Assembly (NCBI GenBank): GCA_016294075.1
Contig: JAEDCQ010000016.1
Location: forward strand, 1-40,440
Direction: 5' to 3'
DNA: 40,440 bases
DNA from: Lachnospiraceae bacterium
Lineage (GTDB): Bacteria > Bacillota > Clostridia > Lachnospirales > Lachnospiraceae
Shown: in pieces, positions 16,791-26,017 of the stretch
Numbering within the stretch: the first letter of the stretch is position 1
How the letters are laid out: the number at the start of each line of letters is the position of its first letter
Translations under genes and position numbers: made by a program
Notes under the pieces: generated by a model
Databases searched by the model: none
Told to the model about the DNA's origin: nothing
What the model saw: only the letters and a program-made list of their open reading frames with translations

Positions 16791-17703
16791 TAATCGGTTT
16801 ATTAAAAAAATGCGGAGAAGAAAACGGAATAAGGAGAGGCGTTTAAAACTGTTATCGTGCATTTTGATGCTGACTGCCTTTTTGTTCCTGATTCCGATTA
16901 TATTTACGGTATGTAATTCGTTCATGACAGAACAGGAAATCAGTGCGAATTACGGCATGATTTTTGAAACAGGTGAAAGCGGTGCGAAGCCATACATATC
17001 CGAGACCGTAAATTTAAAATTTATTCCTGATAAGGTAACACTTGAACAGTATAAGACAGTGCTTTTAAAAAGCCCGGATTATCTTTTGAAATTCTGGAAT
17101 TCGGTAATCTTAGTCGTGCCGATTGTTGTATTTCAGCTTCTTGTGGCATTGTTTGCCGCATACGGATTTACAAGATACAGGGGAAGGATTCGTGAAATTA
17201 TTTTCTTTGCATATATTATTTTGATGCTGATGCCGTATCAGGTCACATTAGTGCCTAATTTCTTAGTGTCGAAGTGGCTGAATTTAATCGATACGAATTG
17301 GGCAATCTGGCTGCCGGGTATTTTTTCCCCGTTTGCGGTATTTTTACTTACAAAATACATGCGGAGAATTCCGTATGGAATATTGGAAGCTGCAAAGGTT
17401 GATGGGGCCGGTGAATTTCAGATATTCCGCCATATATGTGTACCGCTTTGTAAGGGGGCACTTACGAGTGTGGCGATTTTGATATTTATTGATTATTGGA
17501 ATATGGTTGAGCAGCCGTTGATACTGCTGGCAGATTCTGATATGCATCCGCTCTCGGTATTTTTATCCAAAATTAATACCGGGGAAATAGCACTGGCATT
17601 TGCGGTTGCGTCGATTTATCTGGTTCCGACGCTGCTCGTTTATTTATACGGTGAAGATTATCTGGTAGAAGGTATTGCTTATCAGGGCGGTATTAAAGGA
17701 TAA
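16783..17703 (+). CDS. ABC sugar-type permease (MalG-like)
   Basis: A 306-aa permease with a highly basic N-terminus (KKMRRRKRNKERR), about six membrane helices and an intact EAA loop (LEAAKVDGAGEFQIFRHICVP). The segment between the first two helices is extended to about 60 residues outside the membrane (about 46-100), which could contact the adaptor or the MacB-core-like protein encoded downstream. Its start lies inside the preceding gene (8-bp overlap). The heterodimer would thus have one intact and one degenerate ATPase-docking loop. Confidence 0.9.
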   Translation: MADNRFIKKMRRRKRNKERRLKLLSCILMLTAFLFLIPIIFTVCNSFMTEQEISANYGMIFETGESGAKPYISETVNLKFIPDKVTLEQYKTVLLKSPDYLLKFWNSVILVVPIVVFQLLVALFAAYGFTRYRGRIREIIFFAYIILMLMPYQVTLVPNFLVSKWLNLIDTNWAIWLPGIFSPFAVFLLTKYMRRIPYGILEAAKVDGAGEFQIFRHICVPLCKGALTSVAILIFIDYWNMVEQPLILLADSDMHPLSVFLSKINTGEIALAFAVASIYLVPTLLVYLYGEDYLVEGIAYQGGIKG

Positions 17704-17825
17704 TCGGTTGCAGGTGATAGAACGGTTGGAAAGCCGAAAATTAGGAAAAGAGAGACGAATATCGTCAGGAGAAGGCCGTACACGGCAGGCTATAACGAAT
17801 TAGAAAGGTTTGTTGGGAGAAAACA

Positions 17826-19802
17826 ATGGAAGAAAATACATACAAAATCCGAAAAGATAAAGTAAAAAATATTGCAATTATTTTTCTGAGCGCTATGCTC
17901 GTGCTTACCTTTTTTTCCAACTCCATCTTAAATCATTCGCTGCCTGAAGTGGCAACGCAGTATGTCAGGTACGATACGATTACGGAAAAGGTGCGCGGGA
18001 GCGGAACCGTTACGGCAGATGACCCGTATAAGGTGGTCATAAAAGACAGTCGCACGATTGAGAGTGTAGCGGTAAAGGAAGGCGATACAGTTACAAAAGA
18101 CCAGGTGTTATTTTATCTGGAGGATTCCGAAAGCGAAGAATTAAAGAAAAAAGAAGAAGAGATCAAGGCAAAGGAAGACGAACTGAGTAAGCAGGTTTTG
18201 GAATACATGACATCCATTTTGAGTGTTGACATCTCAAACGAAGCATACCAGCATATTCAGAGTGATAATATAGCCACTGTAGCAGCTTATCAGGCAAAAA
18301 TAGAAGCTGCCAGACAAAAGGTTAAGAGTGCACAGGATACCGTGGACAGTTTAAACCGTCAGATACTGGTGGCAGGAATGTCTTCCGAGGATGATGTGGA
18401 CAGGGACACTGAGCTTGCAATTGCAACAGCTAACCGGGACAATGCTTCTAAACGCATGACGGAGGCACAGGCAAAGATTACGGAAGCGGAAGGTGTCATC
18501 TCAACGTTAGATAAAAAAGCGGCAGATGCAGGCGCAGGAAGTGGTGAAGCTCTGGAAGTTACGGCGTTGAATGCTACTAATGATTATAATAGTAAAAAGA
18601 CTACTTATGACACGAATAAAAGCTCTTTGGTATCTGAATTAAATTATCTGAATACAGCGGATCCTTCCAATCCGGTTTTTATAGAAAGTGATTATTTTGA
18701 TTCTTCAACAGGAATCGTTAAGGATTTAAATGCTTTGACAGGATTGCAGGATTTGGCACAGCAGGCATATAATTCCGGTGTTAGTAGTAGTGCTGTAACT
18801 GCATTTGAATCTATGAAAACTGCATACAGTGATCTTCTAACCACCAAAACCAAAATGGATGCGGCAAATAAGGACGTAAGCGATTATAATGCTGCCAAAA
18901 GTGCACTTTCTTCTGCAAAAAACGCTTTGACAAATGCAACGAATGAATACAATTCGTATCAGTCCAAGGTGGAGAGTCTGACAAATAAAAAATCAGAAAG
19001 CTCAGGCGATAATACAGAATTACAAAACAGTCTGAAAATCAGTCTGTCCGATGCGGAGGCAGTATTAAAGGCAGCACAGAAGGAACAGGACCAGTTGCTT
19101 AAGGATGTAAGCAATGAGCTTGCTCTCTCGAGCAAAAATGATGAGATTGCGGATACCGAAAAAGAGCTTTCCAAGCTGAATGAAGAATTAGAGGAGCTAA
19201 AGGAAGAATCAACCGGTGCGACCATCGATGCTCCTGTAGAGGGTACGGTTATCAGCATCAGTAAAACGGCGGGAGAGACAACAACGGCGAATGAAGAAAT
19301 TGCATTGATTCAGGTGGCGGGAAAGGGCATGTCGTTAAGCTTTTCCGTAACAAATGACCAGGCTGCAAAGGTGAAGGTTGGAGATCCGGCACAGCTTCAG
19401 AATTCGTGGTATTATGAGGATGTAAAGGTAACATTATCAAAGATTAAACCGGATACGGAGAACCCCGGAAAGAAAAAGCTTCTGGAATTTAATGTTGAGG
19501 GATCTGTACAGAGCGGAGAAACACTTGCCCTTTCGATAGGAGAGCGCAGTGCCGAATATGAGCATGTTGTACCAAACAGTGCGGTAAGGGAAGATAAAAA
19601 CGGAAAGTTTATTTTGATTATTGAAGAGAAGACCACTCCTTTCGGAAACCGTTATAAGGCAAAGCGTGTTAATGTTGAGGTCATTGCAAGTGATGAGACA
19701 AAGACAGCTATTCAGGCTGAACTGCAGGGGTATGAATATGTTATTACAACCTCCAATAAGCCGGTTGAAACAGGCGACCAGGTTCGTTTAGCAGAGTATT
19801 AG
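17826..19802 (+). CDS. MacA/HlyD-like membrane-fusion (adaptor) protein with long coiled coil
   Basis: A 658-aa membrane-anchored adaptor. One N-terminal helix (about 14-33) is followed by the first biotinyl-lipoyl half (GSGTVTADDPYKVVIKDSR...VKEGDTVTKDQVLFYLED). A helical hairpin of about 360 residues (about 98-460, rich in Ala/Lys/Glu/Asp) follows, then the second lipoyl half (IDAPVEGTVISISKTAGET) and beta-barrel/membrane-proximal domains. Known MacA-type hairpins are far shorter. In Gram-positives such adaptors usually work with MacB-type ABC exporters; here the neighbours are importer-type permeases and a MacB-core-like protein 17 bp downstream. It is separated from the permeases by 122 bp. 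Confidence 0.85.
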   Translation: MEENTYKIRKDKVKNIAIIFLSAMLVLTFFSNSILNHSLPEVATQYVRYDTITEKVRGSGTVTADDPYKVVIKDSRTIESVAVKEGDTVTKDQVLFYLEDSESEELKKKEEEIKAKEDELSKQVLEYMTSILSVDISNEAYQHIQSDNIATVAAYQAKIEAARQKVKSAQDTVDSLNRQILVAGMSSEDDVDRDTELAIATANRDNASKRMTEAQAKITEAEGVISTLDKKAADAGAGSGEALEVTALNATNDYNSKKTTYDTNKSSLVSELNYLNTADPSNPVFIESDYFDSSTGIVKDLNALTGLQDLAQQAYNSGVSSSAVTAFESMKTAYSDLLTTKTKMDAANKDVSDYNAAKSALSSAKNALTNATNEYNSYQSKVESLTNKKSESSGDNTELQNSLKISLSDAEAVLKAAQKEQDQLLKDVSNELALSSKNDEIADTEKELSKLNEELEELKEESTGATIDAPVEGTVISISKTAGETTTANEEIALIQVAGKGMSLSFSVTNDQAAKVKVGDPAQLQNSWYYEDVKVTLSKIKPDTENPGKKKLLEFNVEGSVQSGETLALSIGERSAEYEHVVPNSAVREDKNGKFILIIEEKTTPFGNRYKAKRVNVEVIASDETKTAIQAELQGYEYVITTSNKPVETGDQVRLAEY

Positions 19803-19819
19803 AAAGACGGGGAATGACT

Positions 19820-20923
19820 ATGAAACAGATAGGCCAGAAAACGTGGCTCGAGCTGACCGGCAGCTATCGCAGGGGCTTCATTGTCTTTTGTATAAGTCTG
19901 TTACTCTTTGTGTTTGTAACAATTTTGTCGTGGTGGAGCAGATGTGATTTATATGACCAGCAGGCAGCAGCACGTTGGTCTGATGAAGCGGATTATGCAC
20001 AGCTTAGCTGCTTTTATCCGGTCACAATGCAGCCGACCGATTATGATTTTCAGAATCTCTATCATACGATAGAAAGTGCATTAAAGGCTGAATCTCTTGA
20101 AGCAGAAACAGAAAATGCAAAGCTTTTTATTGATGCATACAGTATGACCGGCTCCCTTACACTTTCAACAGACAATCAGAGCATGAAGGTGAAGGCAGTC
20201 GGTGTGACGGATAACTTCTTCGTGTTTCATCCTGTGTCTTTATTGCAGGGCTCGTACTTCGATGAAGATATGATTATGAAGGATGGAGTCATCATTGATG
20301 AGGATGCAGCGTTTACGCTGTATGGCTCAAATGATGTGGTGGGGATGCCCGTCTATGTGGAAAATGAGTTGTATTATATCCGTGGTGTTATAGAAAGAGA
20401 AAGCACTTATCTTGCAAGGGAAGCGGGATTGGATTCTTCAATATGCTATGTATCGGCAGATACCCTGTCAAGTTACGGCATGGTAGAGGGAAGCTATACA
20501 TATGAGGTTATTATGCCGAATCCGGTAGAAGGATTTGCAAAGAATATATTGGTAACAGCACTGAATGATACGGAAAACAAACTGGAGGTAATTGAAAATT
20601 CCAATCGTTTTTCCGTAAGTGCCAGAAAAGAAATAGTATTTGATTTTGTTGTCCGTTCCATGAGCAGTAATGGTATTTTGTATCCATATTGGGAAAATCA
20701 GGCACGTGCTCATGAGGACATATGCGGGATTCTTTTTATTATACAGGCAGTCAGCTTTTGTATTGTTTTGGTACTGCTGCTATGGTATATATGGCGCCGC
20801 TATAAAACAAGGACATGGAGAACCCGGGACTTGTGGGAAAAATGTATAAGCTTGTGGGAAAGAAACAGAAAACTCTATCATGATAGAAACCTGCGAGAAA
20901 AACATACAGAATTTCAAAAATGA
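19820..20923 (+). CDS. MacB periplasmic-core-like membrane protein lacking an FtsX domain
   Basis: A 367-aa protein with one N-terminal helix (about 17-38), an extracytoplasmic domain of about 250 residues and one helix near the C-terminus (about 298-318) followed by a basic cytoplasmic tail. The middle (about 125-195; VGVTDNFFVFHPVSLLQGSYF, GVIIDEDAAFTLYGSNDVVG, YIRGVIERE) has the pattern of MacB_PCD domains. The four-helix FtsX permease unit expected after it is absent, and there is no ATPase. GACGGGGA fits ATG 19820 better than ATG 19814. It is tightly linked to the adaptor gene. I read it as a scaffold or sensor partner; function is unknown. Confidence 0.7.
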   Translation: MKQIGQKTWLELTGSYRRGFIVFCISLLLFVFVTILSWWSRCDLYDQQAAARWSDEADYAQLSCFYPVTMQPTDYDFQNLYHTIESALKAESLEAETENAKLFIDAYSMTGSLTLSTDNQSMKVKAVGVTDNFFVFHPVSLLQGSYFDEDMIMKDGVIIDEDAAFTLYGSNDVVGMPVYVENELYYIRGVIERESTYLAREAGLDSSICYVSADTLSSYGMVEGSYTYEVIMPNPVEGFAKNILVTALNDTENKLEVIENSNRFSVSARKEIVFDFVVRSMSSNGILYPYWENQARAHEDICGILFIIQAVSFCIVLVLLLWYIWRRYKTRTWRTRDLWEKCISLWERNRKLYHDRNLREKHTEFQK

Positions 20924-21398
20924 GATGTTTAAAAAGAAATGTTTAATAAGTAATGTAAAAAAAGATGAAAGAAATGATGAAAAAGAAAATGGAGAATAAA
21001 TAGGCATATAAAAGAATTTATACCCCGTTGAAAGTTGTTTTTAATGTAATTTTTGGGAAAGATGGTGTAGAGCAGCATTATATAGGAATTATACCCTTCA
21101 AATAAGAGTAAGCGGGGTAAAATAAGCAAGTAGAAGAAATTTGTATCCTTGTGGGCAAATTAAAAAGCAGAATAAGCGTAGGAACGGGGTAAAATGAGCA
21201 TGTAAAAGGATGATATACCCCATGTCGTAGGTAGACAAGAAACTTTAAGAACAAAAACCACGAAGACAGAAATCGGTATGTAAAGCAAGACAGAAAGTAA
21301 GGTGTGAAACCAAGAAAGCAAAAGATAGTGTCAAGTGACCTATGAAAAAACAGATCAAATAAAAAGGATAATATATATATGAAAAGGGGAGTAGTAAT
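20924..21398 (+). repeat. 475-bp gene-free spacer with degenerate hairpin-forming repeats
   Basis: There is no credible ORF. Four related about 28-base segments lie at 20999-21026, 21069-21096, 21121-21148 and 21193-21221, sharing the pattern AATRAGCAWRTARAAGRA..TATACCCC. The last two are preceded by CGGGGTAA. In the last copy GGGGTA (21186-21191) and TACCCC (21216-21221) form an inverted repeat. The sequence is purine-rich. AGGGGAG before ATG 21399 is the ribosome site of the next gene. I could not identify a confident promoter. Confidence 0.6.
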
Positions 21399-23876
21399 AT
21401 GAAAAAATGGGTTTATTTTTTGATAGTAGTTTTAATGCTGGCAGCATTAGCCGGATGCGGAAAAAATAAAAAGTCTTCTTCTGATTCGGTTTCGTCAGAT
21501 TCTGCAAAGGAGCATGTGTTTGATTTTACTGCCTTGGATGATAAGCTCGGTGATGTTGAAATGGGGCAGGCATGTCTGTCAAAGGATCGTATTTTGATTT
21601 CGGCTTATCGGTATGAAGAGACACAGCAGTCTCAGACAGGAGAAGGAGAAGAAATACAGCAGCCTCAAGCAAGAGAAGAAGCAGAGGTTATGCCCGTAGA
21701 AGATACGGGGGACACAGAGGCTACAGAAGACACAGAGGCTACAGAAGATACAGAGACTGAGGCAATATCAAAAACCACAGTCAGCAATGGTGCTTTTGCA
21801 GAGGCGGTAGTAGCTGATAACACGTATTTAGAAGATGAAATGGTGTATTCTCAGGATGCCTTTTTTAAAATGATTCAGATGGACCTTTCCGGTACGCAGC
21901 TTGCCGAATTTGAAATAAAGCTTCCTACAGAGGGAGGTATCAATGCATTTTGTGCGGATGATGACGGAAATGTCTATACGGTTTTGGATGAATACGGTAA
22001 GGACACTTCAAATCCGGATATGTACAAGGACTTATTTACATTGGTTGTGTATACGCAAAGTGGTGAAGAATTATATCGTGTGGCCTTAGGTGGGCAGGCA
22101 GGTCCGGATGAGTATTATTATGTAAATAAGATTCTTTACGCAGAAGACGGAACGATTATAATTGGTTCCACAAGCGGATTAGAAATTTATAATAAGGACG
22201 GTTCATTTAAGAAAAATATAAAGACAGAGGAGGAAACCTCTGACATTTATCTGTTGCGTGACGGTAAAATTGCGTATCTGAAATATGAAGAGCAGGGAAT
22301 GTGCATCCGTACACTTGATACAGAGACAGAACAGCTTTCAGATAAAATATCACTTCCTTTCAATGCGTATAATTATTCGTTTTATACCGGTCAGTCCTCC
22401 GATTTTCTTCTAGTGGATTCAAGCGGCGTATATACATATAATCTGGGGGATGAAGCATTAAATAAAGTATTTGATTTTGTAGATTCTGATTTATTATGTA
22501 CCAACCTGTATTCTCTGGCGGAAGTAAAGGAGAATCAGTTATTTGGATGTTATTATGATAATGTGGAGGAAAAAACAAAATTCGGTCTGTTTAATAAGGT
22601 TGATCCGGCTGATGTAAAGGATAAAACAGTTCTTACTTTAGCATGCTCATGGATTGATTGGGATGTAAGGAATCAGGTTGTTAAATTTAATAAAAATAAT
22701 CCGGAATATCGTATACGTATAGAGGATTATTCCCAGTACAACACAATGGATGACTACACAGTCGGCATGACAAAAATGAATACGGATATAGCATCAGGTA
22801 ACATACCGGATATTGTTATGCTGAATTCGGATATGCCTATAGACAGTTATATTTCCAAAGGTCTTTTTGCGGATTTAAATCAATTTATGGAGAATGATCC
22901 GGAACTGAAAAAAGAAAATTATATGGAAAATATTATTGATATCTATTCACGTGACGGTAAATGGTATCAGTTAGTGCCAAGCTATTATTTAGGTACGGTT
23001 TTTGGAAAAACTGCAGATGTCGGAGAAGAACCGGGGTGGACAATGGAAGATTTACAGGCTCTTCGTAAGAAAAAGGGAGAGGATGTAGCGGTATTTTCCG
23101 AAATGACAAGAAGCGGAATGCTATATTACAGTATGAATTCCTGTGCCGGTCAGTTTATTAATTGGGAGACGGGCGAATGTACTTTTAATTCGCAGGAGTT
23201 TATTGAGTGGTTGGAGTTTATAAAGGAGTTCCCGGAAGAAATCAATTATGATGAGCTGTATAACGATGAGGAATATTGGAAAGAGCAGGAGACATTATTC
23301 CGTGACGGTAAAGCACTTTTGATGCCGTATACATTATCCAATTTTGACGATTTCTTATATTGCGAAGACGGAACCTTCGGCGAACAGATTACCGCAATCG
23401 GTTTCCCTGTAAATGAGGGTGTCGGCAATGTAATTACCTGTAACTGGGATTTTGCAATAAGTGCCAAATCCGCTAATCAACAGACTGCATGGGATTTCCT
23501 ACGGTATTATCTGACAGAGGAATATCAGGACAGCATAGAATACGGCTGGCCGGTATTAAAGAGTTCTTTGGATAAGCGTGTCCAAAAGGCTATGCAGAAG
23601 CCGTTTTATCTGGACGAAGAAGGAAATAAGGTAGAGTATGACAATACCTATTTCCTAAATGGTGTTGAGATAACAATGGAGCCATTAACAAAGGAAGACT
23701 GTGACAGGGTAATCGGTTATCTTAAAGGTGCAAACAGAACCTCCTTCTATAATGGCGAAATTTTAAAGATTATGGAAGAGGAGACGGCAGCTTATTTTAA
23801 CGGACAAAAGTCCGCAAAGGAGGTTGCTGATATTATTCAGAGTCGAGTACAAATTTATGTAAATGAGTCACGATAA
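21399..23876 (+). CDS. Lipoprotein fusing a propeller-like region to a solute-binding domain
   Basis: An 825-aa secreted lipoprotein: signal peptide with lipobox LAGC (Cys20), a Ser-rich then Glu/Thr/Asp-rich linker (about 75-125, with DTEATE units), a beta-rich region of about 250 residues with repeated D-G-N-V-Y / D-G-T-I-I / D-G-K-I-A strands like a beta-propeller (about 145-395), and from about 405 a family 1 extracellular solute-binding fold. Ordinary sugar-binding lipoproteins are 400-450 aa, so the N-terminal half is an addition. It is the likely receptor for the permeases at 15921-17703, although a 475-bp repeat-bearing spacer separates it from the adaptor genes. The ligand is unknown. 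Confidence 0.85.
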   Translation: MKKWVYFLIVVLMLAALAGCGKNKKSSSDSVSSDSAKEHVFDFTALDDKLGDVEMGQACLSKDRILISAYRYEETQQSQTGEGEEIQQPQAREEAEVMPVEDTGDTEATEDTEATEDTETEAISKTTVSNGAFAEAVVADNTYLEDEMVYSQDAFFKMIQMDLSGTQLAEFEIKLPTEGGINAFCADDDGNVYTVLDEYGKDTSNPDMYKDLFTLVVYTQSGEELYRVALGGQAGPDEYYYVNKILYAEDGTIIIGSTSGLEIYNKDGSFKKNIKTEEETSDIYLLRDGKIAYLKYEEQGMCIRTLDTETEQLSDKISLPFNAYNYSFYTGQSSDFLLVDSSGVYTYNLGDEALNKVFDFVDSDLLCTNLYSLAEVKENQLFGCYYDNVEEKTKFGLFNKVDPADVKDKTVLTLACSWIDWDVRNQVVKFNKNNPEYRIRIEDYSQYNTMDDYTVGMTKMNTDIASGNIPDIVMLNSDMPIDSYISKGLFADLNQFMENDPELKKENYMENIIDIYSRDGKWYQLVPSYYLGTVFGKTADVGEEPGWTMEDLQALRKKKGEDVAVFSEMTRSGMLYYSMNSCAGQFINWETGECTFNSQEFIEWLEFIKEFPEEINYDELYNDEEYWKEQETLFRDGKALLMPYTLSNFDDFLYCEDGTFGEQITAIGFPVNEGVGNVITCNWDFAISAKSANQQTAWDFLRYYLTEEYQDSIEYGWPVLKSSLDKRVQKAMQKPFYLDEEGNKVEYDNTYFLNGVEITMEPLTKEDCDRVIGYLKGANRTSFYNGEILKIMEEETAAYFNGQKSAKEVADIIQSRVQIYVNESR

Positions 23877-23879
23877 AAA

Positions 23880-24521
23880 TCAGAGAAGACCCGTAAAGTA
23901 TGAAAACAGGGTCAGTCCGTTTGCATAACCGTACGGCTGATTGGGGGCAAGCATTCTTTCGGGATGCCATTGTACGCCGATAACAGGCAGAGTGGTGTGC
24001 TCGATTGCCTCTGCAACCCCATCCTTTGCATACTGCGTAATGATTAGATTATCACCTAATTTATTAATAGCCTGATGATGAGCACTGTTTGTAATAAAGT
24101 CGCTTCCGTAAAGAGAATGGATGCGGCTTTCAGACAGTGCTTTTGTGCTATGGTAACGGTCTGCTTCGTCAAAGGCATGAAGAGTCCCTGTGGGCAGGTC
24201 CTGCATAAGGCTTCCGCCGAGAGCAACATTAATCAACTGCATTCCCTTGCATATACCGAGGATGGGTTTACCCTGTTCTAAAAAACGGTGAAATAAAAGA
24301 AGCTGGATTATATCCTCCGTTACACTGATATTATTACTTCCGCGGTTTTTCCGGTGGTAAAGGATTGGGGCGATATCGCCGCCTCCGGGCAGCAGAAGAC
24401 CATCGTAAAGGCTTTCATCTTCTATTTCGGAGGAAAGGATAGGATTAACGCCGGCTTGTTTTAAAGCATGGATATAGTTGTGGGCATCGTGAGTCAGACA
24501 GGAAATCAGAACCTTTTTCAT
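23880..24521 (-). CDS. Class I glutamine amidotransferase-like hydrolase (PuuD type)
   Basis: A 213-aa peptidase C26 family protein, related to gamma-glutamyl-GABA hydrolase. The catalytic triad is visible: Cys91 in GICKGMQ, His186 and Glu188 in GVQWHPE. The LLLPGGGDI oxyanion-hole loop and SAHHQAI segment are also typical. I chose ATG 24521 (MKKVLISC); the longer frame to 24647 runs into the leader of the divergent MATE gene and looks non-coding. The ribosome site is weak (AAGAGATG). The 3' end is only three bases from the convergent lipoprotein gene. Its natural substrate is not evident, since no putrescine or GABA genes lie nearby. Confidence 0.85.
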   Translation of the reverse strand: MKKVLISCLTHDAHNYIHALKQAGVNPILSSEIEDESLYDGLLLPGGGDIAPILYHRKNRGSNNISVTEDIIQLLLFHRFLEQGKPILGICKGMQLINVALGGSLMQDLPTGTLHAFDEADRYHSTKALSESRIHSLYGSDFITNSAHHQAINKLGDNLIITQYAKDGVAEAIEHTTLPVIGVQWHPERMLAPNQPYGYANGLTLFSYFTGLL

Positions 24522-24625
24522 GACAGAGCATCTCTTTTTCTTTAACATATGTAAGCGATGAAGAGTGTGTGCATGGCACAGAGAGGAAGAATGAAAGGAA
24601 AGAACGGACAAGAAAAGAGGAAAGT

Positions 24626-26017
24626 ATGAAAAAATATATTGGAACAAGGGCGTTTTATAAAATGGTATTGTTAGTGGCCGTTCCGATTATGATTCAGAAC
24701 GGGATCACCAATTTTGTCGGTATGTTGGACAATATCATGGTCGGGCAGGTCGGTACGAATCAGATGTCGGGTGTGGCAATTATTAACCAGATGATGCTGG
24801 TATTTAACATATCGATATTCGGTGCCATCAGCGGTGCCGGTATTTTTGCATCGCAGTATTACGGATGTAAGGATTATGAAGGAGTGCGGAACGCATTCCG
24901 ATATAAAATGATAATATGTGTACTTCTTACGGTATCCGCAGTTTTACTGTTTCTGATAAAAGGGGATGCTTTAATCAGCCTGTATCTGCATGAGAGTAAT
25001 GATGTAATGGCGAATGCCGAAACTTTAAAATATGCGAGGGAATACTTATGGATTATGCTTCTGGGACTGCTTCCGTTTGCAGTTGAGCAGGTATATTCGG
25101 GAACACTAAGGGAAACCTCGGAAACGATACTGCCGATGAAAGCCGGTATTGCTGCCGTATTGGTTAATCTGGTTTTAAATTATCTGCTGATATTCGGTAA
25201 ATTCGGTCTCCCCGTTTTAGGAGTAAACGGTGCGGCAATTGCAACCGTTATTTCGCGTTATGTTCAGGCGTTTATTGTAATCCGGTGGACACATACTCAT
25301 CTTGGAAAGGCAGACGGCAATCCGGAGCATTTCATGGCAGGAGTATATCGTCATTTCAAAGTACCCGGCTATTTATTTTCACGTATTACGATTAAAGCGG
25401 CTCCGCTATTATTAAATGAAGTATTATGGTCTCTGGGAATGGCGGCTCTTATGCAGGCATATTCGATGAGAGGTCTGGATGTCGTTGCCGGTATGAATAT
25501 CTCCAATACGATTATGAATGTGTTTAATGTTGTATATATGGCAATGGGAAATGCGATTGCCATCATTATCGGACAGCATCTCGGTGCGGGAAAAATAGAA
25601 CAGGCAAAGGAAGATTCGGTAAAGCTGATGTTTTTCAGTGTGATAAGCTGTGCTGCGATTGCGGCAGTCATGGTATTGTTTTCCGGCATTTTCCCGCAAA
25701 TCTACAATACGACGGATAAGGTAAAAAAACTGGCTGAAGGTTTTATCTGTGTTGCGGCAGTGACAATGCCGTTATGTGCCTTTGTGAATGCTTCGTACTT
25801 TATTCTGCGTTCAGGAGGAAAGACCGGAATTACCTTTTTATTTGACAGTGTATTTGTATGGACGGTTATCATTCCGGTTGCCTTTATCCTGTCAAGATTT
25901 ACCGATATACAGGCGGTATGGATGTATTTTATCTGCCAGTCGATTGAAATCATCAAATGTATTATCGGATTTATTCTGGTTAAGAAAGGTGTCTGGATTC
26001 AGAATATTACAAAATAG
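24626..26017 (+). CDS. MATE-family multidrug/organic-cation efflux transporter
   Basis: A 463-aa transporter with about twelve helices in two related bundles. The N-terminal FYKMVLLVAVPIMIQNGITNFVGMLDNIMVGQVG block and the second-half counterpart (KAAPLLLNEVLWSLGMAALMQAYSMRG) are diagnostic of the NorM/DinF-like superfamily. These exchange Na+ or H+ for cationic drugs or metabolites. GAGGAAAG fixes ATG 24626. Its 3' end overlaps the convergent LacI-like gene by 11 bp. The substrate is unknown. Confidence 0.93.
   Translation: MKKYIGTRAFYKMVLLVAVPIMIQNGITNFVGMLDNIMVGQVGTNQMSGVAIINQMMLVFNISIFGAISGAGIFASQYYGCKDYEGVRNAFRYKMIICVLLTVSAVLLFLIKGDALISLYLHESNDVMANAETLKYAREYLWIMLLGLLPFAVEQVYSGTLRETSETILPMKAGIAAVLVNLVLNYLLIFGKFGLPVLGVNGAAIATVISRYVQAFIVIRWTHTHLGKADGNPEHFMAGVYRHFKVPGYLFSRITIKAAPLLLNEVLWSLGMAALMQAYSMRGLDVVAGMNISNTIMNVFNVVYMAMGNAIAIIIGQHLGAGKIEQAKEDSVKLMFFSVISCAAIAAVMVLFSGIFPQIYNTTDKVKKLAEGFICVAAVTMPLCAFVNASYFILRSGGKTGITFLFDSVFVWTVIIPVAFILSRFTDIQAVWMYFICQSIEIIKCIIGFILVKKGVWIQNITK

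Noticed and set aside
20999..21221. Possible CRISPR array
   Set aside because: Repeats are too degenerate, spacing is irregular (52-72 bp) and no cas genes are present.
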